A model generated the notes under the pieces. The model was given only the letters and a program-made list of their open reading frames with translations, was not told the origin of the DNA and searched no databases. Below are positions 32,399 through 41,840 of a DNA stretch of 64,000 nucleotides, piece by piece. The DNA lies in NCBI RefSeq assembly GCF_963677065.1, contig NZ_OY781872.1, positions 305,419-369,418 of the forward strand. Reading direction: 5' to 3'. The translations under genes and the position numbers were made by a program. Origin of the DNA: an uncultured Methanoregula sp. Its GTDB lineage: Archaea > Halobacteriota > Methanomicrobia > Methanomicrobiales > Methanospirillaceae. The stretch's first letter is position 1. Each line of letters opens with the position of its first letter.

Positions 32399-33514
32399 CT
32401 ATACCGTCCGATGGTTTTTGATCCAGCCGTTGAGAACTATCCCGTCAATCACGGGATTCCCGTAAAGGTTGCTGATGATGCCTTCCATAGTGAAGAGTTC
32501 CCCCTCGGCATTTTTCACGCGCATGTGGAAGGGTTTCACGATCCCGGGATTGTTCAGAATCTCAAGGAAGATATTCTTGAGTTTGGGCAACTCTTCTTCA
32601 TCGAGTATCATTGAAATCGGCTTTCCGATAAGATGTTCGCCGGGGTACCCGAGAGAGCGGTTGATGGACGGGCTCTCGTACCGGAGCGATCCATCCTTGT
32701 TAAGGATTGCAATAATGTCGGAGGCATCCTCAACCAAAGACCGGAAATATTCTTCATTCTGGCGGGACTGCTCCTGCATCTTTTTACTCATAGTGATGTT
32801 CCGGATGTATACCGCATAGAGCACAACGTCATCGTGAGGATTCCGGACCGGGTAGAGGGTGACTTCAAACCACTTTCCGTTGAAATTTTCTTCAAAACAG
32901 AGAGGAGTTGCCCGTACCGGGCTGATATTCCATCCGGCCATCTTTGGTGAGATGATTCCCAGGCTGACGAGCTCCGATACATTCGATCCTATCAGTTCCT
33001 TCACGTTCTTTCCCACATGGTTCGCAAGGGCGGCATTCACGGCCTGGAAACGCCCGCCGATATCCACGAGGAACAGGATATCATCTATCGCATTCAGGAG
33101 GACCCGGGTTGTCTCCTCGCTCACCCTCAGAGCATTTTCAATGGAGTGCTTGTACAGCGCCATCTCGATGTTTGTTTTGAGTTCCAGCTCCCGGAAGGGC
33201 TTGAGGATATACCCGAAAGGCTCGGTTATCTTTGCCCTGGCAAGAAAATTGTCATCGCTGTACGCAGTCAGATAGATGATCGGGATATGATATTTTGCTT
33301 TGATGATTTCCGCAGCTTCGATCCCGGTCATCTTTCCGGCAAGCATGATGTCCATGAGAATGATATCGGGATGTAGATCGCCCGCATTTTTCACGGCCAG
33401 CTCTCCCGTGGGAGCTATCGCACAGACATTATAGCCAAGATCGGTCAGGCTCCTTCTCAAATCCATGCTGGTCACGGCTTCATCTTCGACAACAAGTATC
33501 TTAGTTTCACTCAA
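32399..33514 (-). CDS. Response regulator with two PAS domains
   Basis: Signalling protein of 371 residues. I place the start at the TTG at 33514, eight bases after GGGAGG; a further TTG at 33541 has no such site. A REC domain (about 1-120) contains VVEDE, the phospho-acceptor in DIILMDIMLAG and the Lys in ILKPF. Two PAS domains follow (about 135-250 and 255-370). There is no output or kinase domain, so it may pass signals by protein contact. It overlaps the large histidine kinase gene by eight bases and is very probably its partner. Confidence 0.85.
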   Translation of the reverse strand: MSETKILVVEDEAVTSMDLRRSLTDLGYNVCAIAPTGELAVKNAGDLHPDIILMDIMLAGKMTGIEAAEIIKAKYHIPIIYLTAYSDDNFLARAKITEPFGYILKPFRELELKTNIEMALYKHSIENALRVSEETTRVLLNAIDDILFLVDIGGRFQAVNAALANHVGKNVKELIGSNVSELVSLGIISPKMAGWNISPVRATPLCFEENFNGKWFEVTLYPVRNPHDDVVLYAVYIRNITMSKKMQEQSRQNEEYFRSLVEDASDIIAILNKDGSLRYESPSINRSLGYPGEHLIGKPISMILDEEELPKLKNIFLEILNNPGIVKPFHMRVKNAEGELFTMEGIISNLYGNPVIDGIVLNGWIKNHRTV

Positions 33515-36287
33515 ATTGCTCTCCTCCCTGATTAGGTTCAATAGTAAAGGTAATCGTATATCCTGTTCCGGAACCCCGGTTAAGGGTGATCGTTCCCTGG
33601 ATCTGGCGCACCAGCGAGTTGACGAGCTGCAGTCCCAGGGTATCCGTCTGATCGAGAGTCACCGTCTCGGGAAGACCGATCCCATCATCCTGCATCACAA
33701 GGGTGTAGCGATCGCCATCTCTCCTGATGTCAACGACAATGGTCCCGGTCCGGTTATCCGGGAAAGCATATTTCAGGGAATTGGTGATCATCTCATTGAT
33801 GATCAGGCTGAGCGGGATGGCCTTATCGATAGGGATGACAATGCTCTCGGCATGTATCCGGATCGCGATAGTTTTCGGGGAGATACCATAGGACTGAAGA
33901 AGGTTTTCTGCAATTTTCTTGAGGTACTCCAGGTAATCGATCTCAGCTAAGTTCTTGGACTGGTAGAGCTTTTCATGAACAAGCGCTATCGACATCACAC
34001 GGTTCTGGCTTTCCTTGATCACGTCCCTGCTCTTGACATCTTTGATCATTTTTGCCTGCAGGTTGAGAAGACTGGAAATAACCTGCATGTTGTTCTTAAC
34101 CCGGTGGTGAATCTCTTTTAGGAGAATTTCCTTCTCTTTTAACGATGCGGCAACGCTGTCCTGGAGAGCTTTTCGCTCCGTTATATCGCGGGCAATACCG
34201 CTGAATCCGAGAAACACCCCATTCGGACTGACATGCGGGGTCCCGTTCACTTCGAAGATATGGGGGATCTTCCTGCTGTCCAGAAACGTCAGTTCGATAC
34301 CGGTAACCGGCTGCCTGAGCCGGATATTCTCTTCATGCAGGGAATAAAAAAAATCTCCCGCGTGCTCCGGCATGAATTCTGCCGGGCTCTTTCCCAGACA
34401 GTCTTTCTCCGCATAACCGAGTATTGAAGAGATGTTCGGACTGATGTATGTCAGGAATCCATCCTTGTCGATATGGAAGACCAAATCATTGGTCTGCTCA
34501 ACAAGGGACCGGTATTTTTCTTCGCTTACTAAAAGTTCCTCCATGACCCTCTTGCGCTCTTTTGCTTCGGACTGGAGGTTTCTGTTCATCTCATTGAGTT
34601 CGCTTGTACGTTCCTCGACTTTCTGTTCGAGTTCGGCAAACGCCGTCTGCATGGCATCCTCGGCCCGTTTTCGGTCCGTGATATCGAGGAAACTCTCAAG
34701 CATCAGGGATTTTCCTGAGATAACAACCGGGATCGATGTCTTCAGGATAGGAATTTTCCTGCCATCGGGATTGAAAAGGATACATTCTGAAAAAGGGGAT
34801 CTATTGCCATCATCCGCTAACGGGGATTTAACCGCCGTGTGGCAGAGGAACGTTGCACATACAGCGCCTATTATATCCCGTTTTTCTTTTCCTATCATCT
34901 TCACTGCTGCCGGATTGGCATCGATGATCGCATAGGTTTCGGGATCGGTGATCACGAGACCCGTCTGGACCGAGTCAAAGATGGTTTTGAGATATTTTTC
35001 ACTGCTGACAAGTTCCTTTTCAGCATTCTTCCGGTCAGTAACGTCCTCGAGGGTTTCAAGAGCCCCGACAATTACCCCCTGGTCATCCCGGATGGCAACG
35101 GCAGTGCCGTGAAGCCAGGTACCATGTTTGCCAAAATATGGGAAAAAATCCGTGAACTCAAATGCATCATCGACATACCGGGAATTACAATATTTCCCTT
35201 CATACCAGACGGGGATCTCATCAAGTTTTTCATCAACCAGGAGATCGGCGAGAAGCGGACGGGATGTCTTGTAAAAGGCTTTCCAGGCATTCTTTGTCAG
35301 CCGAACATCATGGGATTCAATACCGCTGTACCGTTCCAGCGCCCGGTTCCAGTAAATCACTTCATGGTTCTTGTTGATTACGAACTGGGGGATAGAGGAG
35401 CCGTCGATAATTGCATGCAGGCGCTGCTCGCTTGCCCGGATCGCATCTTCCATATTCTTACGCTCGGTGATATCGCGGGCAATGGAGAGGATGAGTTGTT
35501 TGCCATGTAATTCGAAGAGGTGGGCATTCACCTCTACGGGAAATTCCGTGCCATCTTTTTTCCGGTAAATATTATCGAACGTGGCATGTCCCCGCCTCTG
35601 AATGGTCAGGGACAGGGAAGGAATTTTATCAACGCACTTCGGGGAGAGAATCTCATCAGGACACATCCGTAGCAGCTCTTCGCGCGTGAAGCCCAGCCGG
35701 GTGCAGGCAATGTCATTGGCCATGATGTACCGCCCGGGAATTCCATCCGGCAGCATCTCGTGAACAAAAATGGAATCATTTGCATTGTTAAAGAGCGTCC
35801 TGAAGAGTTCTTCGCTCTCTTTGAGCGCGCCCTCCACCCGCCTGCGGTTAACGATCTGCTCTACTTTGTTGACAAGGTCAACATACATTGTCCGGGGATT
35901 GCCACCTTTGGCAAGATAGAAATCCGCGCCTGAGGCATACGCCTCAATAACAACTTCCTCGTCACCTTTACCGGTAAAAATGATAAATGGGATCTGGTTG
36001 CCCGCGTCCCGGAGGGTTCTCAAAAACGCTATCCCGTCCTTTCCGGGCATCTGGTAATCGGAGATTATTACATCATAGGAATTGGTCTGGATCTTCTGGA
36101 GGGCATCGTCGACCGTCATGGTCGTGTCAACGAGAAAATGCCCATGCTTTTCCAGGTAAAGTTTTGTCGGGGCCAGAAGGGTAGGTTCATCGTCAACATA
36201 CAGGACAGAGAAGACCGTTTTTTTCCCATCCCTTGAAGAAGGAGCACAGACGGATGCCTGCAGACCGTTCCCGGCACTACCACTCAT
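33507..36287 (-). CDS. Hybrid sensor histidine kinase: REC, four PAS, HisKA_2, HATPase
   Basis: Cytoplasmic sensor of 926 residues from the ATG at 36287 (GAGG five bases upstream). An N-terminal REC domain (about 20-140, VDDEP and DVIISDYQMPG) precedes four PAS domains, each ending in DITERK or DVTDRK. A short coiled-coil lies between the third and fourth. The kinase core has EIHHRVKNNMQVISSLL, with the phosphoacceptor His of the HisKA_2 type, and an ATPase with NEMITNSLKYAFP and DDGIGLP. There are no membrane segments, so it senses an internal signal. Confidence 0.9.
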   Translation of the reverse strand: MSGSAGNGLQASVCAPSSRDGKKTVFSVLYVDDEPTLLAPTKLYLEKHGHFLVDTTMTVDDALQKIQTNSYDVIISDYQMPGKDGIAFLRTLRDAGNQIPFIIFTGKGDEEVVIEAYASGADFYLAKGGNPRTMYVDLVNKVEQIVNRRRVEGALKESEELFRTLFNNANDSIFVHEMLPDGIPGRYIMANDIACTRLGFTREELLRMCPDEILSPKCVDKIPSLSLTIQRRGHATFDNIYRKKDGTEFPVEVNAHLFELHGKQLILSIARDITERKNMEDAIRASEQRLHAIIDGSSIPQFVINKNHEVIYWNRALERYSGIESHDVRLTKNAWKAFYKTSRPLLADLLVDEKLDEIPVWYEGKYCNSRYVDDAFEFTDFFPYFGKHGTWLHGTAVAIRDDQGVIVGALETLEDVTDRKNAEKELVSSEKYLKTIFDSVQTGLVITDPETYAIIDANPAAVKMIGKEKRDIIGAVCATFLCHTAVKSPLADDGNRSPFSECILFNPDGRKIPILKTSIPVVISGKSLMLESFLDITDRKRAEDAMQTAFAELEQKVEERTSELNEMNRNLQSEAKERKRVMEELLVSEEKYRSLVEQTNDLVFHIDKDGFLTYISPNISSILGYAEKDCLGKSPAEFMPEHAGDFFYSLHEENIRLRQPVTGIELTFLDSRKIPHIFEVNGTPHVSPNGVFLGFSGIARDITERKALQDSVAASLKEKEILLKEIHHRVKNNMQVISSLLNLQAKMIKDVKSRDVIKESQNRVMSIALVHEKLYQSKNLAEIDYLEYLKKIAENLLQSYGISPKTIAIRIHAESIVIPIDKAIPLSLIINEMITNSLKYAFPDNRTGTIVVDIRRDGDRYTLVMQDDGIGLPETVTLDQTDTLGLQLVNSLVRQIQGTITLNRGSGTGYTITFTIEPNQGGEQFE

Positions 36288-36533
36288 AGAATCCTCAGAT
36301 AATAATTGTATAAACGAGCGCAGGGATATATGAATTTTATTATAATTCTCCGGAGAGATCCTAGCCCAAAACGGACCCCGGCCGATAAACACAGATGACG
36401 TTGAATATGGGGTAAAAGCGGATATCAGCGATAAGGCCAGGCAGGAATCGGACCACTGCACGATATCGTAAAAAACGGAATAAGGAAAGTTCGGTTATCC
36501 CAAAAAGATCCACTCATAAAAATAGTTGAAAAA

Positions 36534-37082
36534 TTATGCCGGCTGGGGATAATAGGGAGTTGCTGTTGGAATAGTTGACTGCTGCTGGAAGACAAGAGCG
36601 TTCTGCGATGCGCCGGTAAGGGTCAGCAGGTTGCCGTTGACAACATATGCTCCAGTCCCCTTGAGGACATCAAGATATGTACTCTCCTGGCTGGAGGTTG
36701 AAACGCAGTACATTTTTGATGTGCTGATGGGTCCAAAGGTCATACCATCCCCTTTCGGAGTCGAGATCCCGGTGAGAGTATAAGAGGTGAAATAATTGTT
36801 GCACCCGCTGTAACCGGTTGCACTCCCGTCTGCATTGAACGTGAGGGTGATCTCGGCGGTTGGTTTGAGGGGAACTGAGCCATCCTGTATTGCCATGGTC
36901 TGGAGCACCCACTGGCCGGAAAGCTGCGTGGGATATGCCGGTGTGGTCGGGGTAGTCAGAACCGGTGTCGGGGGTACCGTTGGTACAGGTGTCGGGGACA
37001 CAGGGGTTTTCGGGCTCGTGCATCCGCATGCAATAACACCGAGAACGAGAAGAAGAATCAGGCAGAAATATCGGGAGTTCAT
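36534..37082 (-). CDS. META-domain lipoprotein
   Basis: Secreted lipoprotein of 182 residues. The signal ends in VIACGC, with a lipid-anchoring Cys, then a Pro/Thr spacer (about 25-50). LSGQWVLQTMAIQDGSVPL through SATGYSGCNNYFTSYTL and SKMYC is the META fold of the HslJ family. Those bacterial proteins relate to stress; its role in methanogens is not known. It stands alone. Confidence 0.85.
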   Translation of the reverse strand: MNSRYFCLILLLVLGVIACGCTSPKTPVSPTPVPTVPPTPVLTTPTTPAYPTQLSGQWVLQTMAIQDGSVPLKPTAEITLTFNADGSATGYSGCNNYFTSYTLTGISTPKGDGMTFGPISTSKMYCVSTSSQESTYLDVLKGTGAYVVNGNLLTLTGASQNALVFQQQSTIPTATPYYPQPA

Positions 37083-37202
37083 ACCCGAGAATTAGAGTTT
37101 CTCATATTTAAATAATAATAAAATGCCGGTGAAAAATGAATCCGCCATGATCGTAAGGATGTGGGCTACAACGAAACATGAAAAAAAATTGCGCAAGACC
37201 GG

Positions 37203-37658
37203 TTAAGATCCGATCATAATATCATTGGATTTTTCTGCGCCCGATCGTTTTACCGGTTCTTTATGCTCGGGATTTTTCGGCTCCTGGCTTATGTGGGGAT
37301 GATCATCATATCGCGGGGCATTCTTTGGCAGCCGGGCAAGAATCTCCCTGCTCACCTTGAGTTGTTCTCTGAGTATCCCGGACATCTCTTCCATGAGCCG
37401 GTTCTGGACTGCCAGGAGATTTTCCAGTTCAGCCGGTGACCCACCGGTAGTATTGGATGGGAGCTGCGAGTCCGGATGTTTTTTGATAAATTCTCCACGG
37501 CGTTTCCATATTTTGCTGATGCTGTCGATTCCTTTCTTTTTTGTCGGGAATGCCTCCCGGTATTTTTCATAAAATTCATGGCTGTCGCTGCACTGCATCA
37601 CGAGTTCTATCTCGTCCTCATCGATTTTTTCATATTTACGCTTTTGGACACGGGGCAT
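37203..37658 (-). CDS. Unknown basic protein beside the AT-rich repeat array
   Basis: Protein of 151 residues, family not recognised. I use the ATG at 37658 (CAGGA eight bases upstream); an extension to 37859 reads through repeat DNA and looks non-coding. Residues 1-65 (MPRVQKRKYEKIDEDE, then KKGIDSISKIWKRRGEFIKKH) look like a small helical DNA-binding domain. Residues 75-115 could form a coiled coil, and the end is Pro- and Lys-rich and probably disordered. It lies at the edge of the island, next to periodic repeats it might bind. Confidence 0.65.
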   Translation of the reverse strand: MPRVQKRKYEKIDEDEIELVMQCSDSHEFYEKYREAFPTKKKGIDSISKIWKRRGEFIKKHPDSQLPSNTTGGSPAELENLLAVQNRLMEEMSGILREQLKVSREILARLPKNAPRYDDHPHISQEPKNPEHKEPVKRSGAEKSNDIMIGS

Positions 37659-39047
37659 GTGAATTCCTGCACAATGTCGACAATTGGAGAGAAAAGAATT
37701 GTGGTATCCATGTAACCAATTTCCTCCGCAGAGAAACGGGAGAATTATGGGGTACGAGGATACATCCGGCAGTAGGAGAGGACAATCCCTAAACATTAAA
37801 GCCAGGGCATACGCAAAAAAGAAAACATTGGAACATTTCAAAAAAATGGTAAATTTCATTCAGTAATTAGAAAAACAAAAAATTTTTAATTATTATTTTT
37901 CTTGAGAGAATTGAATGATTGGAAAATATTAAAAATTGAGTGAATCCTCAAGAGAGATTAAAAAACGAGAAATTGTGAATTATAATATCGATTAAACAAA
38001 TGAGAGTATTCAGATCTACCATTTTCATGAAGTAAAATGAAACGTCCAAATTTTTTCAATTGAACATATTCTCATATGACAATTGAAAATTTGAAAATTA
38101 TTCACAGAAAGCATTTCACGAAACCGATTATAAAGGTGAAGAGACATGGATCAAGGAGATGGATTGAACAAACGTTTTCTTTGGTTTTTATCATTCTATG
38201 AAGTAAAATATAAAATCAACATTTTTCCAATCAAGATTTTTACTTCTGACGTTGGAGAGATTGAAAATAATTGTTATTTTTAAGACCACCATACGAGTAA
38301 CGAAGACGAGAATCACAGAAAAACAAGGTAGAAACCATTTTTGATTTGATTGTTCAAAAAGAATGTATCGGGGACATTTGACATTACGTAAAATAAATGA
38401 TTACATAATCATCCCATAAAATTGATGAATTGGAAATATTTAGAAAAACCAATCCGATGAGGGCCCATAAGATAATTATCTGATCCCACCCACAACGTTT
38501 CCAAAAAAATCGAATCAATTAAAAAATTTTCAGATGATGTTCGAAAATCAAAAATTTCAAAACTATCTTTTTTCTTCGTAAAAAATGATGATTAGATATA
38601 TTTAAAATATCTATATAAACCGCAGGCAGGAAGGATCCCAACGGTTCAGATAACTGGCTCCATCTTTTCAAAATAGTTGCCAGCAATTCCCAAAATTTCC
38701 CACTAGTGTCACAAAGAGTGTGAAGAACTACTAACCATTCGGGACGCTGGTTCGATCCACGCTTACCAACCGGTTCAATGATTATCCTGATAACAACGGG
38801 CAAAAGATTCATTTATCATCATTTCGCCCATCGAGATCATACTCAAACCCAGGATTCGACGGGAAAAATTTCCGGTGTCAACAGGAAAAACCGGATAAGG
38901 CCACTGATAAATCAATGCAATAAAAGCATCCCGTTGAATTAAGAGCCCGTGACCGATGATCACGGTAAAGACCGGGAGATAATGGCCGGTTCATTTGGCA
39001 ATAAACGGAAATTTTCAAGAAGAATCTTACCGTACTAAAAACACGGA
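37659..39047. other. Gene-free AT-rich region
   Basis: No open frame here has coding character. The sequence is far richer in A and T than its surroundings. Its left 750 bases hold the degenerate periodic array reported separately; the rest (about 38600-39047) has higher GC with no feature I recognise. Confidence 0.6.
37856..38600. repeat. Degenerate array of about 171-190 bp units
   Basis: A core like ATGAAGTAAAAT recurs at 38027-38038, 38198-38209 and 38383-38394 (as ATTACGTAAAAT). Weaker versions lie near 37856 (CAGTAATTAG) and 38573 (CGTAAAAAATG). The spacings are about 171, 171, 185 and 190. Within units, a T-run followed by CAAT, then GA-x-ATTG and TTGAAAAT, recurs in the same order, so the units are related and diverged. 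I infer an array with a binding or structural role rather than decayed coding DNA. Confidence 0.5.
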
Positions 39048-39074
39048 GTTATGTATAGCATTATATGGTTTATA
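39048..39074 (-). repeat. Three-copy island motif, copy A (inverted)
   Basis: On the minus strand this reads ATAAACCATATAATGCTATA followed by CATAAC. It is the inverted counterpart of copies B (42118-42144) and C (44087-44114). It lies 18 bases beyond the stop of the tyrosine recombinase gene, a usual place for that enzyme's site. Confidence 0.6.
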
Positions 39075-39091
39075 ATAGGCGCGAAAAAAAT

Positions 39092-40012
39092 TTATTCCCC
39101 GTTTTTTGGACCGGAAAGAGGGAAAAACTGCTGGTAAATCTGCCTCCGTTCGTCAATATCCGTGTGTAAATAGATTTCCGTGGTTTTAATTGACGTATGC
39201 CCGAGATTTTCCTGGACCACCCGGAGGTTCTTTGATCGCTTATACAATTCACTGGCATAACTGTGACGGATTTTGTGGGGAGTAATGCCGGTCGGTGCAT
39301 AATGTTTGAAAATGTGCTGTATTGCCCGCGAGGAAATATGTTTGCCCTGCTGGCCGATGAAGAGCGGGCCTGTAATTCTGTTGCCGACAAATGCTGAAAG
39401 ATCCTTCAGGGTGTCCTCATCGACAAAGACAATCCTTGTTTTATCCCCCTTTCCCCGTATCCGTATCGTGTGTTCATCGAAATCAATATCCTCGATGTTC
39501 ATGCCACACAATTCGGACACCCGGACACCGGTCGCATAAATGGTCCTGACAATCAGTTTGTCACGGGAATCCTCGATAGAGTCGATAAGGCGGAGCACCT
39601 GGTTGTGTTTCAAATACTTGATATCCTGCTGTTTGATCCGGGGACGGTCTATCCCCGTTAAGGGATTTGCAGTCACGGCTCCCTGGGTATACAAAAACCG
39701 GTAAAAAGAGCTCAAAGTCGAGATGATACGGTGATACGTCTTGGCTTTGTACGTTCGCATCGAAGAGACAAAAGAGAGAAAATCGGTCACCATAACCGGG
39801 GTAACTTCAACGCTGGTATCAAGACGAGCCTTTTCAATGTCTTTCCAGTAAATGACCAACTTTGTCACTTCAGTATGACGACGGAGCCAGACATAATAGC
39901 CAAAGTGTTTTATAACGAGTCCGTAACTGTCAAGCGTGCGGGCGGAATAATTGCGCATCCGGAGGTAATCGCGGTATGACTTGAGCCACTCCGAAAAATA
40001 CCCGCTTTCCAT
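39092..40012 (-). CDS. Tyrosine recombinase (XerA/integrase)
   Basis: Site-specific recombinase of 306 residues. An N-terminal SAM-like core-binding domain (about 1-110) precedes the catalytic domain. All key residues are visible: Arg164 (ATGVRVSEL), Lys191 (GKGDKTR), His246 and Arg249 (HKIRHSYASELY), His272 (LGHTS) and nucleophile Tyr281 (TEIYLHTD). Size and motifs fit XerA-like enzymes as well as integrases. A copy of the three-copy motif is just beyond its stop. It has AT-rich flanks and lies in the island. Confidence 0.93.
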   Translation of the reverse strand: MESGYFSEWLKSYRDYLRMRNYSARTLDSYGLVIKHFGYYVWLRRHTEVTKLVIYWKDIEKARLDTSVEVTPVMVTDFLSFVSSMRTYKAKTYHRIISTLSSFYRFLYTQGAVTANPLTGIDRPRIKQQDIKYLKHNQVLRLIDSIEDSRDKLIVRTIYATGVRVSELCGMNIEDIDFDEHTIRIRGKGDKTRIVFVDEDTLKDLSAFVGNRITGPLFIGQQGKHISSRAIQHIFKHYAPTGITPHKIRHSYASELYKRSKNLRVVQENLGHTSIKTTEIYLHTDIDERRQIYQQFFPLSGPKNGE

Positions 40013-40359
40013 GCTCTATTCTATTTTTTCTCGAATAAATAAAGGTTTGCGCAGAATAGACATTCTGCGAAGTCTGCGATTCTCAATCAGAAGCAGATTT
40101 ATTCCCATCCCAATATTTTACAGGCAATAAGGCATGGTTGCACTATCAACAAAACTGGTTTTTCCAGATCTGAGGGTACAATTGGCCATCAAAGACATGA
40201 AATGCCAACAGAAGACCGCTATTGCCCTTATCCACAATTTACGTCGGTATGAAATTGCATGCCATGAGTAGGGTGCCGATTTAGATAAACCGCTTATCAT
40301 TCAAATCTGATCAAAAACAAAAAAATTGTTTCATCAACCGGATGAATAATTTTGAAAAA
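40013..40359. other. Intergenic region between the two recombinase genes
   Basis: Contains a short frame at 40134-40271 and one copy of a 24-bp repeat (40199-40222). Otherwise AT-rich without recognisable features. Confidence 0.5.
40134..40271 (+). pseudogene. Short frame, probable gene remnant
   Basis: A 45-residue frame starting MVALSTKLVFPDLRVQ and ending RRYEIACHE. Residues KCQQKTAI match in frame a second remnant at 41114-41137 (KCQPEPAM), so both look like leftovers of one gene family. Too short to assign, and no clear ribosome site. Confidence 0.3.
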
Positions 40360-40962
40360 TTATTTGCCGGAATCCAAATCAATCTGTGATTGATGACGGT
40401 ATAATGTCGTATAGGGAATATCGAGAATACGGGAGATCGCTGCAAGAGAGATCTTTTTTTCCTGAAGTTCTTTTACCCGTTTCCAGGGAATCACTCGTTC
40501 CGGTCTGCCGAGATGTTTTCCCTCGGCTTTTGCCCGGGCCAGACCCAGTTTTGTCCGTTCGATCAGGTTTTCCCGTTCACGATCAGCTACCCAGGAGAAG
40601 ATGGATAGCATCAGATCGCGAAGTTTTTTATCATCGATCCGACTCCACGATTCTGCAGGTGAGAGTGACCAGACCCGCACCCCGGATTCCTCCAGAATTC
40701 GAACCGTGTTCAGGGTTTCAAGAAACGAGCGTCCCAGACGGGAAATTTCAAAGACATACAGGGTAACCAATTCACCAGCAGACCGGTTTTTTATCACCTG
40801 CATCATCTTCGTGTACCCGTCACGATCTTCGATAGGTGAAATCCCCGAGATACAATCCACAAAGATGGATTCACGCAAAAGCCCTTCGCTTAAAAGTAAG
40901 GAGATCTGGTTCTCAACATTCTGATCATCCCGGGAAACCCGGACGTACCCGATTTTTATCAT
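40360..40962 (-). CDS. Serine recombinase (resolvase/invertase family)
   Basis: Site-specific recombinase of 200 residues. IGYVRVSRDDQNVENQ holds the nucleophile Ser10, and the conserved arginines lie in ISRLGRSF. A long helix links to a C-terminal helix-turn-helix (ISLAAISRILDIPYTTLYRH), as in Hin and gamma-delta resolvase. It would resolve or invert DNA between paired sites. A palindrome and a direct repeat lie just upstream of its start, as expected for a res site. Confidence 0.92.
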   Translation of the reverse strand: MIKIGYVRVSRDDQNVENQISLLLSEGLLRESIFVDCISGISPIEDRDGYTKMMQVIKNRSAGELVTLYVFEISRLGRSFLETLNTVRILEESGVRVWSLSPAESWSRIDDKKLRDLMLSIFSWVADRERENLIERTKLGLARAKAEGKHLGRPERVIPWKRVKELQEKKISLAAISRILDIPYTTLYRHQSQIDLDSGK

Positions 40963-40972
40963 AAGTCAACCC

Positions 40973-41017
40973 TTTTGATAAAAATATACTACCAAAAAGG
41001 TATTAATGTTTTGATAA
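40973..41017. promoter_or_regulatory. Palindrome between direct repeats upstream of the serine recombinase
   Basis: TTTTGATAA occurs at 40973-40981 and at 41009-41017. Between them is TACC-AAAAA-GGTA (40990-41002). The cluster begins 11 bases upstream of the recombinase ATG. The layout resembles a res or autoregulatory site. Confidence 0.45.
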
Positions 41018-41559
41018 CATTAAACGGTCGTTTTTGGTTAGCATTTTTTAAGGAAAACCTATGAAATGCGGGTTCTTTTCATTTCAATAGGGAAATGTAC
41101 CGATCGCATAGCGAAATGCCAACCGGAGCCCGCTATGAAAGTCGTTTATTAGTACCGTCGGAAGAGCCAACTGAATTATTCCAGAAAGAAATGATGATAT
41201 TTCCGAAGGTGAACGTCTGCTGGTTGAACCGATTCCGCAAGCAAATCCACTAGTAAAATTGAGATCACACCGATCATGGAATTACCGTTACATCGGATCA
41301 AATGTCTAAAAATAATGTCTGACTGATTTTTGGATACCCGGTAAACGACAGCAGAATCAGAGAAATCCGGAATAGATGAGATTGCGAGATTGCATTTAGA
41401 GGTAAAACTCGAATCTCTATTGACAGTTTTCAAGAACCGGATATGAGCCGGGTAAGGGGACACAACCAGCGCCGGGAATTTCCATGGAATTTTAAATTAT
41501 ATTTATCCGTGAGAAAATTTATGGAGCATTAAAAAGGGGGTACATCTGATAATACGGAC

Positions 41560-41840
41560 ATCTAGAACACCTGCCATATCTCTGACATTGTGAGAAATTT
41601 CTCGATATCAGATCGGAAAATTTTTGAGAAACGCAGGCTGAACAACGAGTGTTAAGTATAGATCGTCTTTGAAAATTTCAGGACTATGGTATAAGATGAG
41701 TTGACTTTACGATAGAAATGGCTGCCCGAATAAACCTGAAATTCCGGCTCCATACTCTTTTAATTCTCTCCTTTCGAATTGACGACGTCTCAAAAGGAAA
41801 AGACAATCTACACTAGATCATCTGGTCATCGGTACAACTG
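41560..41840. repeat. Long diverged direct repeat, copy R1
   Basis: Matches 43740-44035 with many substitutions and small gaps. Shared landmarks in order are CGCCATA-type sequence followed by CTCT, CTTTGAAA, GTTGAC, GCTGCCCG, AAACCTGA, CTCTTTTAATT, CCTTTCG, AGATC and GTACAACT. Confidence 0.6.

Larger units (their letters stand above)
40199..41136. repeat. 24-bp direct repeats flanking the serine recombinase
   Basis: 40199-40222 and 41113-41136 agree at 21 of 24 positions: GAAATGCCAAC, then one variable base, then GrAG, one variable base and CCGCTAT. They bracket the serine recombinase gene in the same orientation. They may be remnants of a duplicated gene, or recombination sites. Confidence 0.55.

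Noticed and set aside
37660..37859. N-terminal extension of the 37203-37658 protein
   Set aside because: Hydrophobic and Cys-rich translation of AT-rich intergenic DNA; the ATG at 37658 has a better ribosome site.
37856..38600. The periodic AT-rich array as a CRISPR array
   Set aside because: The unit length is 171-190 bases, the cores are short and diverged, and there are no uniform repeats and spacers.
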